A DNA stretch of 64,000 bases from Brevundimonas bullata (GCF_014207965.1 NZ_JACHLM010000002.1:186001-250000); one strand, 5' to 3'. Counted from the stretch's first letter, positions 9,240 to 21,042 are shown. The notes: generated from the sequence alone by a model not told the origin. Translations and numbers: made by a program.

Positions 9240-9599
9240 ATGGCCCGCGTCACTGTCGAAGACTGCATCGAGAAGGTGCCGAACCGCTTTGGTCTGGTTC
9301 TGCTGGCCGGCCACCGCGCCCGCAACATCGCCAATGGCGCAGCGCTGACGGTTGATCGCGACAACGACAAGAACCCCGTCGTGGCTCTGCGCGAAATCGC
9401 CGACGACACCGTCGTGCCGGAAGAACTGCGCGAGAACATCATCACCACGCTGCAACGCGTCGATGAGCGCACCGAAGCCGAGGACGAAGCCGAGATCGTG
9501 GCGCTGCTGGCTGAGCCGCAGCACATGAACATGGCCGAGGCCGAACTGATCCGCGCGCTGCAAAGCGATCGGGACGGCGGCCAGGAGGAACGCTACTGA
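9240..9599 (+). CDS. rpoZ: DNA-directed RNA polymerase subunit omega
   Basis: 119 residues from ATG 9240, preceded by AGAGGAA. The opening [20 protein letters not shown] and the block [31 protein letters not shown] are the conserved omega core. The acidic C-terminal tail is typical of alphaproteobacterial omega. Omega helps assemble the beta' subunit and forms part of the ppGpp site in proteobacterial polymerase. It lies just upstream of the ppGpp synthetase/hydrolase gene, the same neighbour relation as rpoZ-spoT in E. coli. Confidence 0.97.
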   Translation: MARVTVEDCIEKVPNRFGLVLLAGHRARNIANGAALTVDRDNDKNPVVALREIADDTVVPEELRENIITTLQRVDERTEAEDEAEIVALLAEPQHMNMAEAELIRALQSDRDGGQEERY

Positions 9600-9796
9600 C
9601 GGCTGAGCCTGTCAACGGCGTAATTATTCTTCCGGCGCGATCCCTCGCGGACCCGTCGTCGGACCAAGTCGCGAATCAGATAGACCAGACGGCGTCGCTC
9701 CCTACCGGGGCGGCGCCGTTGTCGTCTGAAGCCCCCTCCGAGTTCGAGTCTTCCCAGTCTGTGTCCCAAGCGTCCGAAGCCAAACGCGCCCCGATC

Positions 9797-11950
9797 ATGC
9801 GCCAGTTCGAACTGATCGAGGCGGTCAAGGCCTATGACCCGACCGCAGACGAGGCGCAGCTGAATCGCGCCTATGTCTATGCGATGAAGATGCATGGCTC
9901 GCAGTTGCGGGCCTCGGGCGATCCCTATTTCGCGCATCCGATCCAGGTCGCGGGCATCCTGACCGACTACAAGCTGGATACGGCGACCATCGTCACGGCC
10001 CTGCTGCACGACGTGGTCGAGGACACCTCGGCCACGCGCGACGACATCGCCGCCATGTTCGGCGAGGAGGTCGCCGTCCTGGTCGAGGGCGTGACCAAGC
10101 TGTCGCGGCTGGAGCTTCAGGCAGAGCACACGCGTCAGGCCGAGAACCTGCGCAAGTTCATTCTGGCGATTTCCAAGGACGTGCGCGTCCTGCTGGTCAA
10201 GCTGGCCGACCGTCTGCACAACATGCGCACGCTCCAGTACGTCAAGCCGGAGAAGCGCGAGCGCATCAGCCGCGAGACGCTGGAAGTCTATGCCCCGCTG
10301 GGCCGCTCCATCGGCATCCACTCCATCGCGTCGGAACTGGAAGAGCTGGCGTTCGAGCATCTGAACGCCACGGCTCGGGTCGCCATCCAGCGGCGTCTTG
10401 AGGCGCTGAAGCTGGAGCATGGCCGCGCCATCGAGGGCGTATCGCGTGAGATCGAAACGGTTCTCAGCGAGGCCGGCATTACAGCCCACGTAAAGGGCCG
10501 AGAGAAAACGCCCTATTCGATCTGGCGTAAGCTGCAGCGCAAGTCGGTGGGCTTCTCGTCCCTGTCGGACATCTATGGCTTCCGCGTCATCGTCGAGGCC
10601 GAAGACGACTGTTACCGCGCCTTGGGCGTCATCCACCGCGCCTGGCCCATGGTGCCGGAGCGGTTCAAGGACTTCATCTCGACGCCCAAGTCGAACAACT
10701 ATCGCTCGCTGCACACCACGGTCGTCGGTCCGGGGGGGCTGCGCATCGAGATGCAGATCCGCACCGAGATCATGGACCGCGTGGCCGAGGACGGCGTCGC
10801 GGCGCACTGGGCCTACAAGAACCACTCCTATGGCTTCGACCGCGAGGCGATGGAGGCCGACGGCGGACGCGATCCGCTGCTGAACCTGCGCCATCTGGTT
10901 CAGGTCATCGAACACGGCGAGGGCGGCGAGGACTGGGTCGAGCACGCCAAGCTCGAAATGTACCTGGATCAGGTCTTCGTCTTCACGCCGAAGGGGGCGC
11001 TGATCACTTTGCCGCGCGGCGGCATGGCGCTGGACTTCGCCTATGCGGTCCACACCGAGGTCGGCGACACGGCGGTGGGCGTCAAGATCAACGGCGAACT
11101 GAAGCCGATGCGTACGGCGCTGCAAAACGGGGACGTGGTCGAGATCATTCGCGGAACCAAGCGCGAGGTGCCGACCGACTGGCGCAGCCTGACCGTCACG
11201 GGCCGCGCCCGCTCGGCCATCCGCCGCCATATCCGCACGTCCGAGCGCGACGAGTTCGTGCGTCTGGGCAAGGCCACGCTGGAGCAGACCCTGGAGCGGG
11301 CGGGCAAGTCGCTGGCGGACGTCAAGCTGACCGAGACGCTGAAGACCTTCGCCATCGCCACGGAAGAGGATCTGTTCGACGCCATCGGCCGGGGCCGTTT
11401 GGCCGCGACCAAGATCGCCGAAACCATCTTCCCCGCGCTGAAGGGGCAGTTGAAAGCCGGGCCGGAACGCAAGCGGATCGGCAATGAGCAGGCGCGCCTG
11501 TTCGTGCGCGGCAGCGGCCTGACGCCCGGCGTCAGCATCCACTTCGGCGCCTGTTGCAGCCCGGTGCCGGGCGACCGCATCGTCGGCATTCTGGAACCTG
11601 ACAAGGGGCTGACGGTCCACACCATCGACTGTCAGACCTTGGCGGACTTCGCCGACGACGACAGCGTCTGGCAGGACCTGCAATGGACGCCGCAGGCCGA
11701 GCAGGACGCGGTGGCGGCGGCTCGTTTGCGCGCCACCATCCGCAACGCGCCCGGCGTGCTGGGGCAGGTGGCCACCATCATCGGCGAGGCTGGCGGCAAC
11801 ATCCTGAACCTGTCTATGGCCCACCGTCAGCAGGACTTCTTCGACGTCGACATCGACGTGGAGGTCGAGGACGCGCGCCACGCGACCATGATCATCGCGG
11901 CGCTGCGCGCCAATCCGTCCGTCGATACCGTGGACCGCGCGCGCGGCTGA
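9797..11950 (+). CDS. spoT: Bifunctional (p)ppGpp synthetase/hydrolase (Rel/SpoT)
   Basis: 717 residues from the ATG at 9797 (MRQFELIEAVKAYDPTADEA), where family similarity begins. The frame is open further upstream to about 9602 with a TTG at 9719, so the start is uncertain. Order: HD hydrolase domain (HDVVEDT, intact), nucleotidyltransferase domain (FKDFISTPKSNNYRSLHTTV), TGS (DQVFVFTPKGALITLP), a CC/C zinc-type region (FGACCSPVPGDRI) and a C-terminal ACT domain. Both catalytic halves keep their motifs, so it should make and degrade the alarmone, as the single long RSH enzyme does in Caulobacter. Confidence 0.95.
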   Translation: MRQFELIEAVKAYDPTADEAQLNRAYVYAMKMHGSQLRASGDPYFAHPIQVAGILTDYKLDTATIVTALLHDVVEDTSATRDDIAAMFGEEVAVLVEGVTKLSRLELQAEHTRQAENLRKFILAISKDVRVLLVKLADRLHNMRTLQYVKPEKRERISRETLEVYAPLGRSIGIHSIASELEELAFEHLNATARVAIQRRLEALKLEHGRAIEGVSREIETVLSEAGITAHVKGREKTPYSIWRKLQRKSVGFSSLSDIYGFRVIVEAEDDCYRALGVIHRAWPMVPERFKDFISTPKSNNYRSLHTTVVGPGGLRIEMQIRTEIMDRVAEDGVAAHWAYKNHSYGFDREAMEADGGRDPLLNLRHLVQVIEHGEGGEDWVEHAKLEMYLDQVFVFTPKGALITLPRGGMALDFAYAVHTEVGDTAVGVKINGELKPMRTALQNGDVVEIIRGTKREVPTDWRSLTVTGRARSAIRRHIRTSERDEFVRLGKATLEQTLERAGKSLADVKLTETLKTFAIATEEDLFDAIGRGRLAATKIAETIFPALKGQLKAGPERKRIGNEQARLFVRGSGLTPGVSIHFGACCSPVPGDRIVGILEPDKGLTVHTIDCQTLADFADDDSVWQDLQWTPQAEQDAVAAARLRATIRNAPGVLGQVATIIGEAGGNILNLSMAHRQQDFFDVDIDVEVEDARHATMIIAALRANPSVDTVDRARG

Positions 11951-11980
11951 TCGCCTGCGCGTCTGATTTTGAAGGCCGAA

Positions 11981-12760
11981 ATGTCTCCCGAACAACAAGC
12001 ACTCGCCAACGCCGCTCAACTGGCGTCGCCCTCCTATCGTCTAGCCGCCCTGGATCGGGATTTTCTGCTCGGCGAATCGATGCGCGGCGTGCGCTTCCTG
12101 ATGGAGTACGAAAAGGCCGAGGAGGCGCTGAAGGCCTGGGGCGTGCGCTCGACCATCGTGGTGTTCGGTAGCGCTCGCGTCGGCGTCAACGGCGATGGGC
12201 GTCACGCTCACTGGTACGAACAGGCGCGACAGTTCGGCCGCATCGCCTCGGAGCGGGGCGGGGCCTTCCGCGGCTCGCCGGGCGAGGTGCGCGACAATGT
12301 CATCGCCACGGGCGGCGGCCCGGGCATCATGCAAGCGGCTAACCAGGGCGCGCACGAAGCCGGGGCGCCGTCCATCGGCTTCAACGTCACCCTGCCGCAC
12401 GAGCAGGTCCCGAACCCCTGGTCGACGCCGGAGCTGACCTTCCAGTTCCACTACTTCGCCATGCGCAAGATGCATCTGGCCATGCGCGCCAATGGTCTGG
12501 TGGTCTTCCCCGGCGGGTTCGGCACGCTGGATGAGTTGTTCGAAATCCTGACCCTGCGTCAGACCGACAAGGCGCCGCCGATTCCCATTGTCCTGTTCGA
12601 CGAGGCCTATTGGCGCTCGGTCATCAACTTCGACACCCTGATCGAGCACGGCATGGTCAAGGCCTCGGACATGGAACTGTTCGCCTTCGCGGACGACGCC
12701 GAGACGGTGTGGGCCAAGCTGCTGGAAGGCGGGCTGAAGCCAAACTGCGACATCAAGTAG
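11981..12760 (+). CDS. LOG-family protein (TIGR00730-type nucleotide 5'-monophosphate nucleosidase)
   Basis: 259 residues from ATG 11981, with GAAGG a few bases upstream; a TTG at 11969 is the alternative. The Rossmann-type domain has GGGPGIMQAANQGAHEAG and the family motif PGGFGTLDELFE. These proteins are often mislabelled lysine decarboxylase. Members cleave cytokinin nucleotides or, in bacteria, nucleotide monophosphates such as AMP/IMP to base and ribose-5-phosphate. It precedes pyrE, a purely nucleotide-metabolic neighbour. Confidence 0.88.
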   Translation: MSPEQQALANAAQLASPSYRLAALDRDFLLGESMRGVRFLMEYEKAEEALKAWGVRSTIVVFGSARVGVNGDGRHAHWYEQARQFGRIASERGGAFRGSPGEVRDNVIATGGGPGIMQAANQGAHEAGAPSIGFNVTLPHEQVPNPWSTPELTFQFHYFAMRKMHLAMRANGLVVFPGGFGTLDELFEILTLRQTDKAPPIPIVLFDEAYWRSVINFDTLIEHGMVKASDMELFAFADDAETVWAKLLEGGLKPNCDIK

Positions 12761-12807
12761 GTCGCTCGGCTTGAGGGGCGGGGATGCAGGGTCTAAGGGA
12801 GCCTTCC

Positions 12808-13392
12808 ATGAACACTGAAGACGTCCTCAACGAATTCCGCGACGCCGGCGCCCTGCGCGAAGGCCATTTTGTCCTGTCGTCCGGCCTGCACAGCCCGGTC
12901 TTCCTGCAGAAGAACCTGGTCTTCATGGACACGCGCCGCTGCGAGCGCCTGTGCAAGGCTCTGGCCGACAAGATCGTCGCCACAGTCGGACCGGTCGACG
13001 TGGCCATCTCGCCCGCCGTCGGCGGCATCATTCCCGGCTATGAGACGGCGCGCCACCTGAACGTGCGCTCGCTCTACGTCGAGCGCGAAGGCGGCGAGTT
13101 CAAGCTGCGCCGCGGCTTCACCGTCGAGCCGGGCGAGAAGGTCGTTATGGTCGAGGACATCGTCACGACCGGTCTGTCGTCGCGCGAATGCATCGCCGCC
13201 ATCCAGAAGGCGGGGGGCGAAGTCGTCGCCGCCGCCTGCATCGTCGACCGCTCGGGCGGTCGCGCCGACGTGGCCGTGCCTTTGATCGCCCTGGCGACGC
13301 TGGACGTGCCGGCCTATCCGGCCGACGCCTTGCCGCCTGAACTGGCCGCCTTGCCGGTCGAGGACCCGGGCAGCCGTCGGCTGTCGAAGTAA
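12808..13392 (+). CDS. pyrE: Orotate phosphoribosyltransferase
   Basis: 194 residues from ATG 12808, behind AGGGAG. The enzyme joins orotate to PRPP to give OMP in pyrimidine synthesis. The PRPP-binding motif is [14 protein letters not shown], and the flexible-loop region is [13 protein letters not shown]. Length is normal for the shorter PyrE class found in alphaproteobacteria. It starts the run pyrE-pdxJ-acpS-lepB-rnc-era, with pdxJ following after 15 bp. Confidence 0.95.
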   Translation: MNTEDVLNEFRDAGALREGHFVLSSGLHSPVFLQKNLVFMDTRRCERLCKALADKIVATVGPVDVAISPAVGGIIPGYETARHLNVRSLYVEREGGEFKLRRGFTVEPGEKVVMVEDIVTTGLSSRECIAAIQKAGGEVVAAACIVDRSGGRADVAVPLIALATLDVPAYPADALPPELAALPVEDPGSRRLSK

Positions 13393-13407
13393 GAGAAAGA
13401 GAACGGG

Positions 13408-14166
13408 ATGAAGCGCGAGCGGGTTCGTCTGGGCGTCAACATCGACCACGTCGCCACGGTTCGTAACGCGCGCGGCGGCGCTCATCCCGATCCGGCCCGC
13501 GCGGCCGAGGCGGCGCTGGCGGCGGGAGCGGACGGCATCACCGCCCACCTGCGCGAGGATCGCCGTCACATCACGGACGCCGACATCGACGTGCTGACGG
13601 CCCTGTGCCGCCGCGCGGGCAAGCCGCTGAACTTCGAGATGGCGGTGACGGAAGAAATGCTGGCCATCGCCCTGCGTCACCGTCCGCACGCCGCCTGTCT
13701 GGTGCCGGAACGGCGCGAGGAGGTCACGACCGAGGGCGGTCTGGCCGTCGCCGGTCATGAGGCCCGCATCGCCCCCGTGGTGAAGGCTTTGTCGGACGCG
13801 GGGATTCGCGTCAGCCTGTTCATCGAGCCGTCCGAAGCCCAGGTCGAGGCCGCCGCCGCCGTGGGCGCCCAGGTGGTCGAGTTCCACACCGGCCGCTATT
13901 GCCATCTGACCGATCCGGCGGAACGCGCCTTCGAGCTGGACCGTCTGGCCGCCGCCGCCGCCCAGGCGGATATTCTGGGGCTGGAGGTCCATGCCGGGCA
14001 CGGTCTGGACTACGCCACGGCCAGCGTGGTTCTGGCCATTCCCGAGATCAAGGAGCTGAACATCGGCCACTTCCTGATCGGCGAAGCGGTCTTCGTCGGT
14101 CTGGACGCCGCCATCCGCCGGATGCGGACGGCGATGGACGAGGCGGTGGCGGGAGCGAGTCGGTGA
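13408..14166 (+). CDS. pdxJ: Pyridoxine 5'-phosphate synthase
   Basis: 252 residues. This TIM-barrel enzyme condenses 1-deoxyxylulose-5-phosphate with 3-amino-2-oxopropyl phosphate in vitamin B6 synthesis. The N-terminal signature [35 protein letters not shown] and the C-terminal phosphate site [13 protein letters not shown] and [14 protein letters not shown] are all present. The stop overlaps the GTG start of acpS by 4 bp (GTGA). Confidence 0.97.
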   Translation: MKRERVRLGVNIDHVATVRNARGGAHPDPARAAEAALAAGADGITAHLREDRRHITDADIDVLTALCRRAGKPLNFEMAVTEEMLAIALRHRPHAACLVPERREEVTTEGGLAVAGHEARIAPVVKALSDAGIRVSLFIEPSEAQVEAAAAVGAQVVEFHTGRYCHLTDPAERAFELDRLAAAAAQADILGLEVHAGHGLDYATASVVLAIPEIKELNIGHFLIGEAVFVGLDAAIRRMRTAMDEAVAGASR

Positions 14167-14564
14167 TCATCGGCATCGGCGCCGATATGTCGGACATCCG
14201 GCGGATCGAGGCGTCGCTGAATCGATTTGGCGACCGGTTCAAGAACCGCGTCTTCACCGAGATCGAGCGCACCCGTTCGGATCGCAAGCCGGACCCGGCC
14301 TGGAGCTACGCCAAGCGGTTCGCGGCCAAGGAGGCCTGCGCCAAGGCCTTGGGCACAGGGATGCGCGCCGACGTCTATTGGCGCGACATGGGTGTGGTGA
14401 ACCTGAAGTCGGGGCAGCCGACCCTGGCCCTGACCGGACATGCCGCCGAGCACCTGGCCCGGCTGATCCCGCCGGGGCATGAGCCGCGCATCCACCTGAC
14501 CCTCAGCGACGAACACCCTTATGCTCTCGCTTTCGTGGTCATCGAAGCCTTGCCCGTGGCGTAA
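14163..14564 (+). CDS. acpS: Holo-[acyl-carrier-protein] synthase
   Basis: 133 residues from a GTG start at 14163 that overlaps the pdxJ stop. The enzyme attaches 4'-phosphopantetheine from CoA to acyl carrier protein. The opening [15 protein letters not shown] carries the magnesium-binding aspartate, and [16 protein letters not shown] the second conserved acidic residue. The gene order pdxJ-acpS-lepB-rnc-era is widely kept in proteobacteria. Confidence 0.95.
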   Translation: MIIGIGADMSDIRRIEASLNRFGDRFKNRVFTEIERTRSDRKPDPAWSYAKRFAAKEACAKALGTGMRADVYWRDMGVVNLKSGQPTLALTGHAAEHLARLIPPGHEPRIHLTLSDEHPYALAFVVIEALPVA

Positions 14565-14590
14565 TCAGCCTTTACGCCTCAAGCTTCAAA

Positions 14591-14607
14591 CCCCGCGTTC
14601 GGCGGGG
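14591..14607 (+). other. Short GC hairpin between acpS and lepB
   Basis: CCCCGC and GCGGGG flank a 5-base loop in the 57-bp gap between acpS and lepB. No T run follows, so it is probably not an intrinsic terminator; it could shape RNA processing within the operon. The call rests on the inverted repeat alone. Confidence 0.3.
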
Positions 14608-14621
14608 GATTCGAGCAGACC

Positions 14622-15548
14622 ATGAGCGACGACCCCAAGGCGAACGGCGGCGCCGGCAATCCTGCCATAGACCCCACCGAGCAGCGCCCGATCTGGAGCG
14701 ACGACGGCGACGCCCCCTTCGACATGGGCGACGATCCCGAAGCCCTCGACAGCGACAAGCCGATCTACGCCACGCCGCGTCCCAAGAAAGCCAAACGTGT
14801 GAAAAAAGAGAAGTCCGAGACCAACGAGACGGTCGAGATCATCAAGACCGTCGTCTTCGCACTGCTGATCGCCTTCGTGCTGCGGGTGCTGCTGTTCCAG
14901 CCCTTCACCATCCCCTCGGCCTCGATGGAGCCCAACCTCTATGAGGGCGACTACATCGTCGTGTCGAAATGGTCCTATGGCTACTCCAAGCACTCGATCC
15001 CGTTCAGCCCGCCGCTGTTCGACGGCCGCATCCTGGGCAAGGACCCGACGCGCGGGGACATCGTGGTGTTCAAGCTGCCGCGCGACAACAAGACCGACTA
15101 CATCAAGCGCGTGATCGGCCTGCCGGGCGACAAGGTGCAGATGATCGCCAACAAGCTGTACATCAACGGCGCCCCGGTGAAGGACGTTATCGTCAGCCGC
15201 GCCGAGATGGCTGACATGTTCGGCCCGCGTCCAGTGACGCAACTGCGCGAGACCCTGCCCAACGACAAGAGCTTCATGATCCAGGACTTTGGTCCCGGCG
15301 GCGATCTGGACGACACCCCGGTCTATGAGGTGCCGGCCGGCCACTTCTTCATGATGGGCGACAACCGCGACAATTCGATCGACAGCCGCGTCGAGATGTC
15401 CTCGGGCGTGGGCATGGTCCCTGCCGAGAACCTGGTCGGCAAGGCCGAGATCATCATGTTCTCCTGGTCGCCGGGCGCGTCGCTGTTCAATCCGGTCAGC
15501 TGGTTCGCCAACCTGCGTCCCAGCCGGTTCTTCAAGATCCTCGACTGA
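14622..15548 (+). CDS. lepB: Signal peptidase I
   Basis: 308 residues. A charged cytoplasmic N-terminus of about 75 residues precedes one transmembrane segment (about 80-100), then the periplasmic S26 domain. The catalytic serine is in IPSASMEPNLYEGD, the catalytic lysine in TDYIKRVIGLPGDKV, and the conserved GDNRDNSIDSR box follows. It cleaves Sec and Tat signal peptides at the outer face of the inner membrane. Its stop overlaps the rnc start by one base (TGATG), so translation is coupled. Confidence 0.97.
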   Translation: MSDDPKANGGAGNPAIDPTEQRPIWSDDGDAPFDMGDDPEALDSDKPIYATPRPKKAKRVKKEKSETNETVEIIKTVVFALLIAFVLRVLLFQPFTIPSASMEPNLYEGDYIVVSKWSYGYSKHSIPFSPPLFDGRILGKDPTRGDIVVFKLPRDNKTDYIKRVIGLPGDKVQMIANKLYINGAPVKDVIVSRAEMADMFGPRPVTQLRETLPNDKSFMIQDFGPGGDLDDTPVYEVPAGHFFMMGDNRDNSIDSRVEMSSGVGMVPAENLVGKAEIIMFSWSPGASLFNPVSWFANLRPSRFFKILD

Positions 15549-16261
15549 TGGCGAACGTACGGGCCGAGGCCGTCGCCGCGCTCCGGCGTCGGCTGGGCCA
15601 TGATTTCGCCGATCCGACCTTGCTGGAACGCGCCCTGACCCACGCCAGCGTGGGTGAGGGCGGGGGACAGGTTGACGGTCGCACCATCGCCGACAATGAG
15701 CGGCTTGAGTTCCTGGGCGATCGGGTGCTGGGTCTGTTGGTCGCCGACCGCCTGACGCGGGACTTCCCCTCGGCGGACGAGGGGCAACTGTCGGCGCGAC
15801 TGCACGCCCTGGTGGACAAGAGCGCCTGCGCCCGCGTCGGCGAGCGGCTGGGCGTCGGCGCGGCGCTGCGCCTGTCGGCGGGCGAGACCAAGTCGGGCGG
15901 CCGCAGAAAGGCCGGAGTCATCGCCGATGCTGTCGAGGCTATTCTGGCGGCCGTCTATCGCGACGGGGGCCTGACGGCGGCCAAGGCCATGTTCGATATC
16001 GCCTGGGCCGAGGAGTTTGCGTCTCCCCCGGCTGCGGCCCTGAGCAATCCCAAGTCCGCTCTGCAGGAGTGGGCCCAAGCCCAAGGGCGTCCGCTGCCGA
16101 CCTATCGGGTGGTGGAACGTACCGGATCAGATCATGCTCCGACCTTCGTGGTCGAAGCGACGGTGGTCGGTTTCGACCCCGAGAAACAAACAGGACGTTC
16201 ACGTCAGGAAGCGGAAAAAGCCGCAGCCACGGCGTTGTTGAAACGAGAAGGCGTAATTTGA
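15548..16261 (+). CDS. rnc: Ribonuclease III
   Basis: 237 residues. The enzyme cleaves double-stranded RNA in rRNA maturation and mRNA decay. The signature NERLEFLGDRVLGLL and the second acidic site ADAVEAILAAVYRDGG form the metal centre. The double-stranded RNA-binding domain (about 160-235) begins NPKSALQEWAQ. It is coupled to lepB upstream and era downstream. Confidence 0.97.
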   Translation: MANVRAEAVAALRRRLGHDFADPTLLERALTHASVGEGGGQVDGRTIADNERLEFLGDRVLGLLVADRLTRDFPSADEGQLSARLHALVDKSACARVGERLGVGAALRLSAGETKSGGRRKAGVIADAVEAILAAVYRDGGLTAAKAMFDIAWAEEFASPPAAALSNPKSALQEWAQAQGRPLPTYRVVERTGSDHAPTFVVEATVVGFDPEKQTGRSRQEAEKAAATALLKREGVI

Positions 16262-17211
16262 CCGAGACCCTCAACCCGAACCAGCGCGCGGGCTTCGCCG
16301 CCATCATTGGCGCGCCCAACGCCGGCAAGTCGACGCTGGTGAACCGCCTGACGGGCTCCAAGGTCTCGATCGTGACCCAGAAGGTCCAGACCACGCGCTT
16401 CCCCGTGCGCGGCATCGCCATCGAGGGTGACGCCCAGATCGTTCTGGTGGACACGCCCGGCATCTTCACGCCGCGCCGTCGTCTGGACCGCGCCATGGTC
16501 GCCTCGGCCTGGGGCGGGGCGCAGGACGCCGACGTGGTGCTGCACCTGATCGACGCGCCTTCGCATATCGCGTCGGAAGGTCGTGACGGCACTCCCGCCG
16601 ACCGCAAGTCCGCCGAGGACACCGAGACCATCATCGCCAATCTGAAGGCGACGGGGACCAAGGTCCTTCTGGGCCTGAACAAGATCGACGGCATGCGTCG
16701 CGACACCTTGCTGGCCTTGTCGCAGCGCCTGTTTGAAACCGGCGTCTATGAAGAGGTCTATATGATCTCGGCCCTCAGCGGCGACGGCGTGGACGACCTG
16801 AAAAAGCGTCTGGCGCGTTCCATGCCCGCCGGTCCGTGGCTCTACCCGGAAGATCAGTCCGCCGACGTGCCGGTGCGCGTTCTGGCCGCCGAGATCACCC
16901 GCGAGAAGGTCTATCTGCGCGTTCACGAGGAACTGCCCTATTCGGCGGCTGTCGAGACGACCTCGTTCGAGGAAAAGGCCGACGGTTCGGCCCGCATCGA
17001 GCAGACCATCTATGTCGAGCGCGAAAGCCAACGTCCTATCGTTCTGGGCAAGGGCGGCCAGACCCTGAAATGGATCGGTCAGAAGTCGCGCGAGGAACTG
17101 ATCGAGCTGCTCGACCGCCCCGTCCATCTGTTCCTGACCGTCAAGGTCGACCCCAAATGGCAGGACAGCCGCGCCCTTTACGCCCAGTTCGGGTTGGATT
17201 TCGACGTCTAA
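16258..17211 (+). CDS. era: GTPase Era
   Basis: 317 residues from a TTG at 16258 that overlaps the rnc stop (TTGA), with GAGAAGG before it; extending the frame further upstream gives sequence antisense-like to rnc and foreign to the family. GTP-binding motifs: GAPNAGKST (G1), DTPG (G3), NKID (G4). The C-terminal KH domain QRPIVLGKGGQTLKWIG binds the 3' end of 16S rRNA in known Era proteins, where it assists 30S assembly. In many alphaproteobacteria recO follows; here recO lies 5.2 kb away. Confidence 0.96.
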   Translation: MTETLNPNQRAGFAAIIGAPNAGKSTLVNRLTGSKVSIVTQKVQTTRFPVRGIAIEGDAQIVLVDTPGIFTPRRRLDRAMVASAWGGAQDADVVLHLIDAPSHIASEGRDGTPADRKSAEDTETIIANLKATGTKVLLGLNKIDGMRRDTLLALSQRLFETGVYEEVYMISALSGDGVDDLKKRLARSMPAGPWLYPEDQSADVPVRVLAAEITREKVYLRVHEELPYSAAVETTSFEEKADGSARIEQTIYVERESQRPIVLGKGGQTLKWIGQKSREELIELLDRPVHLFLTVKVDPKWQDSRALYAQFGLDFDV

Positions 17212-17229
17212 AAAACGTGGTTTAGTATC

Positions 17230-18471
17230 GTGTTTGTAGTTCCCAAGTCCGCTGGCGGGCGGCCCTGGTTCCTCGGATCCCTGGCCGCGGTCGCCCTGGT
17301 TTGCGCCGGCGCCGGCGCCTGGATCGTGCACGCCATTGCGCCGGAGACCCAAGCGGCGACGGCGACCAAGGTCCGGCTGCCCGAGCGGCCGCCGGTCGAG
17401 GTGGTCGAGGCCCTGCCGCAACTGAAGGCGCGGCTGGACTATCTGGGAGAGCGCAAGCAGTTCATGGGCGCCATACTGGTGGCCAAGGGAGATCAGGTCC
17501 TGTTCCGGCAGGTCTATGGCAAGGCGAACTACGAAAACGATCAACCGCTGAAGCTGGACACCCGATTCCGCCTGGCCTCGGTGTCCAAGCAGTTCACCGC
17601 CGCCGCCATCCTGAAGCTTCAGGACGAGGGCAGGCTGTCGGTCAACGACCCCGTCTGCCAATGGATCGAGACCTGCCCGGATGCGTGGAAGCCGCTGCGC
17701 ATCCACCACCTGTTGTCGCACACCTCGGGCATTCCCGACCTGATGGCCCAGTCCGAGTGGGGACGCATCCGCGTCACGCCGCGCACGCCGAAGGAGCTGA
17801 CCGAGACCTCGGCCCGCTATGGTCTGCAGTTCGAGCCGGGCACCAAGATCCGCTATGACAACGCCGCCTATAATCTGGCCGCCGAGATCGTCGCTAAGGC
17901 CAGCGGCAAGCCGTTCGAGATCTATCTGAACGACGCCATCCTGAAGCCCCTGGGCCTGAAGGACACGGGGTCGGACGCTCACGCTGACGCGCAAGGTCTG
18001 GCCATGGGCTACGCCAACTTCCCCGGCGGTCTGGCGGCCCAGCCCATCGCCAACGTGAGCGTCGTCTATGGCGCCGGCGCCCTGTATTCGACGCTGGACG
18101 ACATGCTGGTGTGGAACCAGGCCCTGCATAAGGGCCACGTCCTCAGCGACGCCTCCTACGCCCAGATGATCGCGGACCACGCGCCCGAGGGTACGCCCAA
18201 GGAGCGAGGCCGGGCGCACCGGGCCTATGGCTACGGCATCTACGTCAACAGTCTGGGCGAGCAGGTGAAGCCCGCCTTTGACGACAAGCAAATCTATCAC
18301 ACGGGCAGCTGGGCCGGGTTCCGCAACCTGGTCCTCTATCAGCCCGAGGCCGACGTGACCGTGGTGGTTCTGTCGAACAACTACCACCAGCGCGACCTAG
18401 TCTTCATGCTGAGCCAGCAGGCCATGGCCGAGGCTCTGGGCCGCCCCTTCCCGACGGGCTTGAACCGCTAG
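17230..18471 (+). CDS. Serine hydrolase of the beta-lactamase/class C family
   Basis: 413 residues from a GTG at 17230. An N-terminal signal or anchor covers about 12-38. The catalytic motif SVSK is at about 117-120, the tyrosine motif YDN lies in [11 protein letters not shown], and HTG (in [11 protein letters not shown]) replaces the usual KTG. The fold class holds beta-lactamases, esterases and D-alanyl peptidases, so drug hydrolysis should not be assumed. The stop shares the tetranucleotide CTAG with the convergent metallo-hydrolase gene. It is the first gene of the patch between era and recO. Confidence 0.85.
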   Translation: MFVVPKSAGGRPWFLGSLAAVALVCAGAGAWIVHAIAPETQAATATKVRLPERPPVEVVEALPQLKARLDYLGERKQFMGAILVAKGDQVLFRQVYGKANYENDQPLKLDTRFRLASVSKQFTAAAILKLQDEGRLSVNDPVCQWIETCPDAWKPLRIHHLLSHTSGIPDLMAQSEWGRIRVTPRTPKELTETSARYGLQFEPGTKIRYDNAAYNLAAEIVAKASGKPFEIYLNDAILKPLGLKDTGSDAHADAQGLAMGYANFPGGLAAQPIANVSVVYGAGALYSTLDDMLVWNQALHKGHVLSDASYAQMIADHAPEGTPKERGRAHRAYGYGIYVNSLGEQVKPAFDDKQIYHTGSWAGFRNLVLYQPEADVTVVVLSNNYHQRDLVFMLSQQAMAEALGRPFPTGLNR

Positions 18472-19473
18472 GCGCAGCCCCCGGCGGGCAGGCCTGACCA
18501 GTCCATGGGCACGAAGGCGCGGGGCAGGCGCAGGGCGATCCGATCTCCGGCCAGCGCGGCCAGCTGCTTCATCGTCTGATCGAAGCGATCAATCGCATAG
18601 GGGAAGGGCTTCAGCGGCTCATCCAGCGAACGCGAAAAGTCGTCCCAGTGGATCGGGACGACCAGCCGCGCGCCGGTCGCCGCCACGGTGTCGCGCCAGT
18701 AGGCGGCGACGGCCTCAGGGCCTTGCCGTGACAGGTGGCCCACGCCCAGCATGACCACATCGGCGCGCAGCCCGTGGAAGGCGTCTCCCGGATGGCCGGC
18801 GCTGGGCACGATCAGGATGCGGCACGTTCCATGCTGGATCAGGAAGGAATGGGCGCCGCCCTCGGGGTAGGTGCGGGCGCGGGCGGGGATGCGGAAAGCC
18901 GCCGCCGTGGCGCCCGCAGCGACGTCGCCGGGCGAGTGGGGCGTGCGGAAGGGCGTGACCCGAAATGCGCCGACCGTCGAGGGCTGGCCTGACGTCATGG
19001 GATGCACGGGGGCCGTGACGCCCTCGGCTGCGGCGATGACCGCCATCGTGTCGCTGCCGTGCAGGGCCGCGCCGTAGGCCTTGGCCAGACTGGCCGAGTC
19101 CAGAGCATGGTCGAAATGGGTGTGGGCGACATAGAGGGCCGAGATGCGGCGGATGTCGGCGTGCTTCAGATGCCGGGCGATGGCGGCCTGATCCGGGCGC
19201 AGGGGCTGGGTAAGCAGGGCGACGACGCCGGGGCGGCTGAGGTAGCCGTCGATCATGACGACATCCCGGCCGTCGTCGAAGGTCAGGGTCGAGGTTCCGA
19301 GGAAGCGGACGGTCAGTTGGCCCGGTTTGGCGGGCTCGGCCCGGGACTGCGAGCGACGGATAGGCTTCAGCCGAGGGGCGCAGGGTGAAGGCGGCGACCA
19401 GTCCTGCAAGCGCCAGCCCCCCAAAGGCAAGCGCGGCGTGGCTCAACCGCCGTTTCGATGATCCCCGCCGCAT
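18468..19473 (-). pseudogene. MBL-fold metallo-hydrolase, apparently frameshifted near the N-terminus
   Basis: The metallo-beta-lactamase body is intact in one frame: FLGTSTLTFDDG, AHTHFDHALD (metal-binding HxHxDH form), SAGHPGDAF and VVPIHWDD. The export signal MRRGSSKRRLSHAALAFGGL is in another frame and starts at 19473. Removing one base from the run at about 19338-19346 joins them as AVPAEPAKPGQLTV and gives an even 334 codons. This is either a real inactivating insertion or a sequencing error. If real, a protein without signal could start at 19430. The substrate is unknown. Confidence 0.75.
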
Positions 19474-19532
19474 GCCCGCCCTCCGTTTGGAGAGCGACGA
19501 TACGCGTCATGCGGCGAGGGGCAAGGCGAAGC

Positions 19533-21042
<1,510 letters not shown>

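Noticed and set aside
9593..12019. 808-residue minus-strand frame opposite the Rel/SpoT gene
   Set aside because: It is fully explained as the complement of the rel gene; the sequence is low complexity with no family signature.
16204..18387. 727-residue minus-strand frame opposite era and the serine hydrolase
   Set aside because: It spans two well-supported plus-strand genes and has no motifs.
17230..18471. Reading the serine hydrolase as an antibiotic-resistance beta-lactamase
   Set aside because: SxxK, YxN and HTG motifs are shared with many esterases and peptidases; nothing points to beta-lactam hydrolysis.
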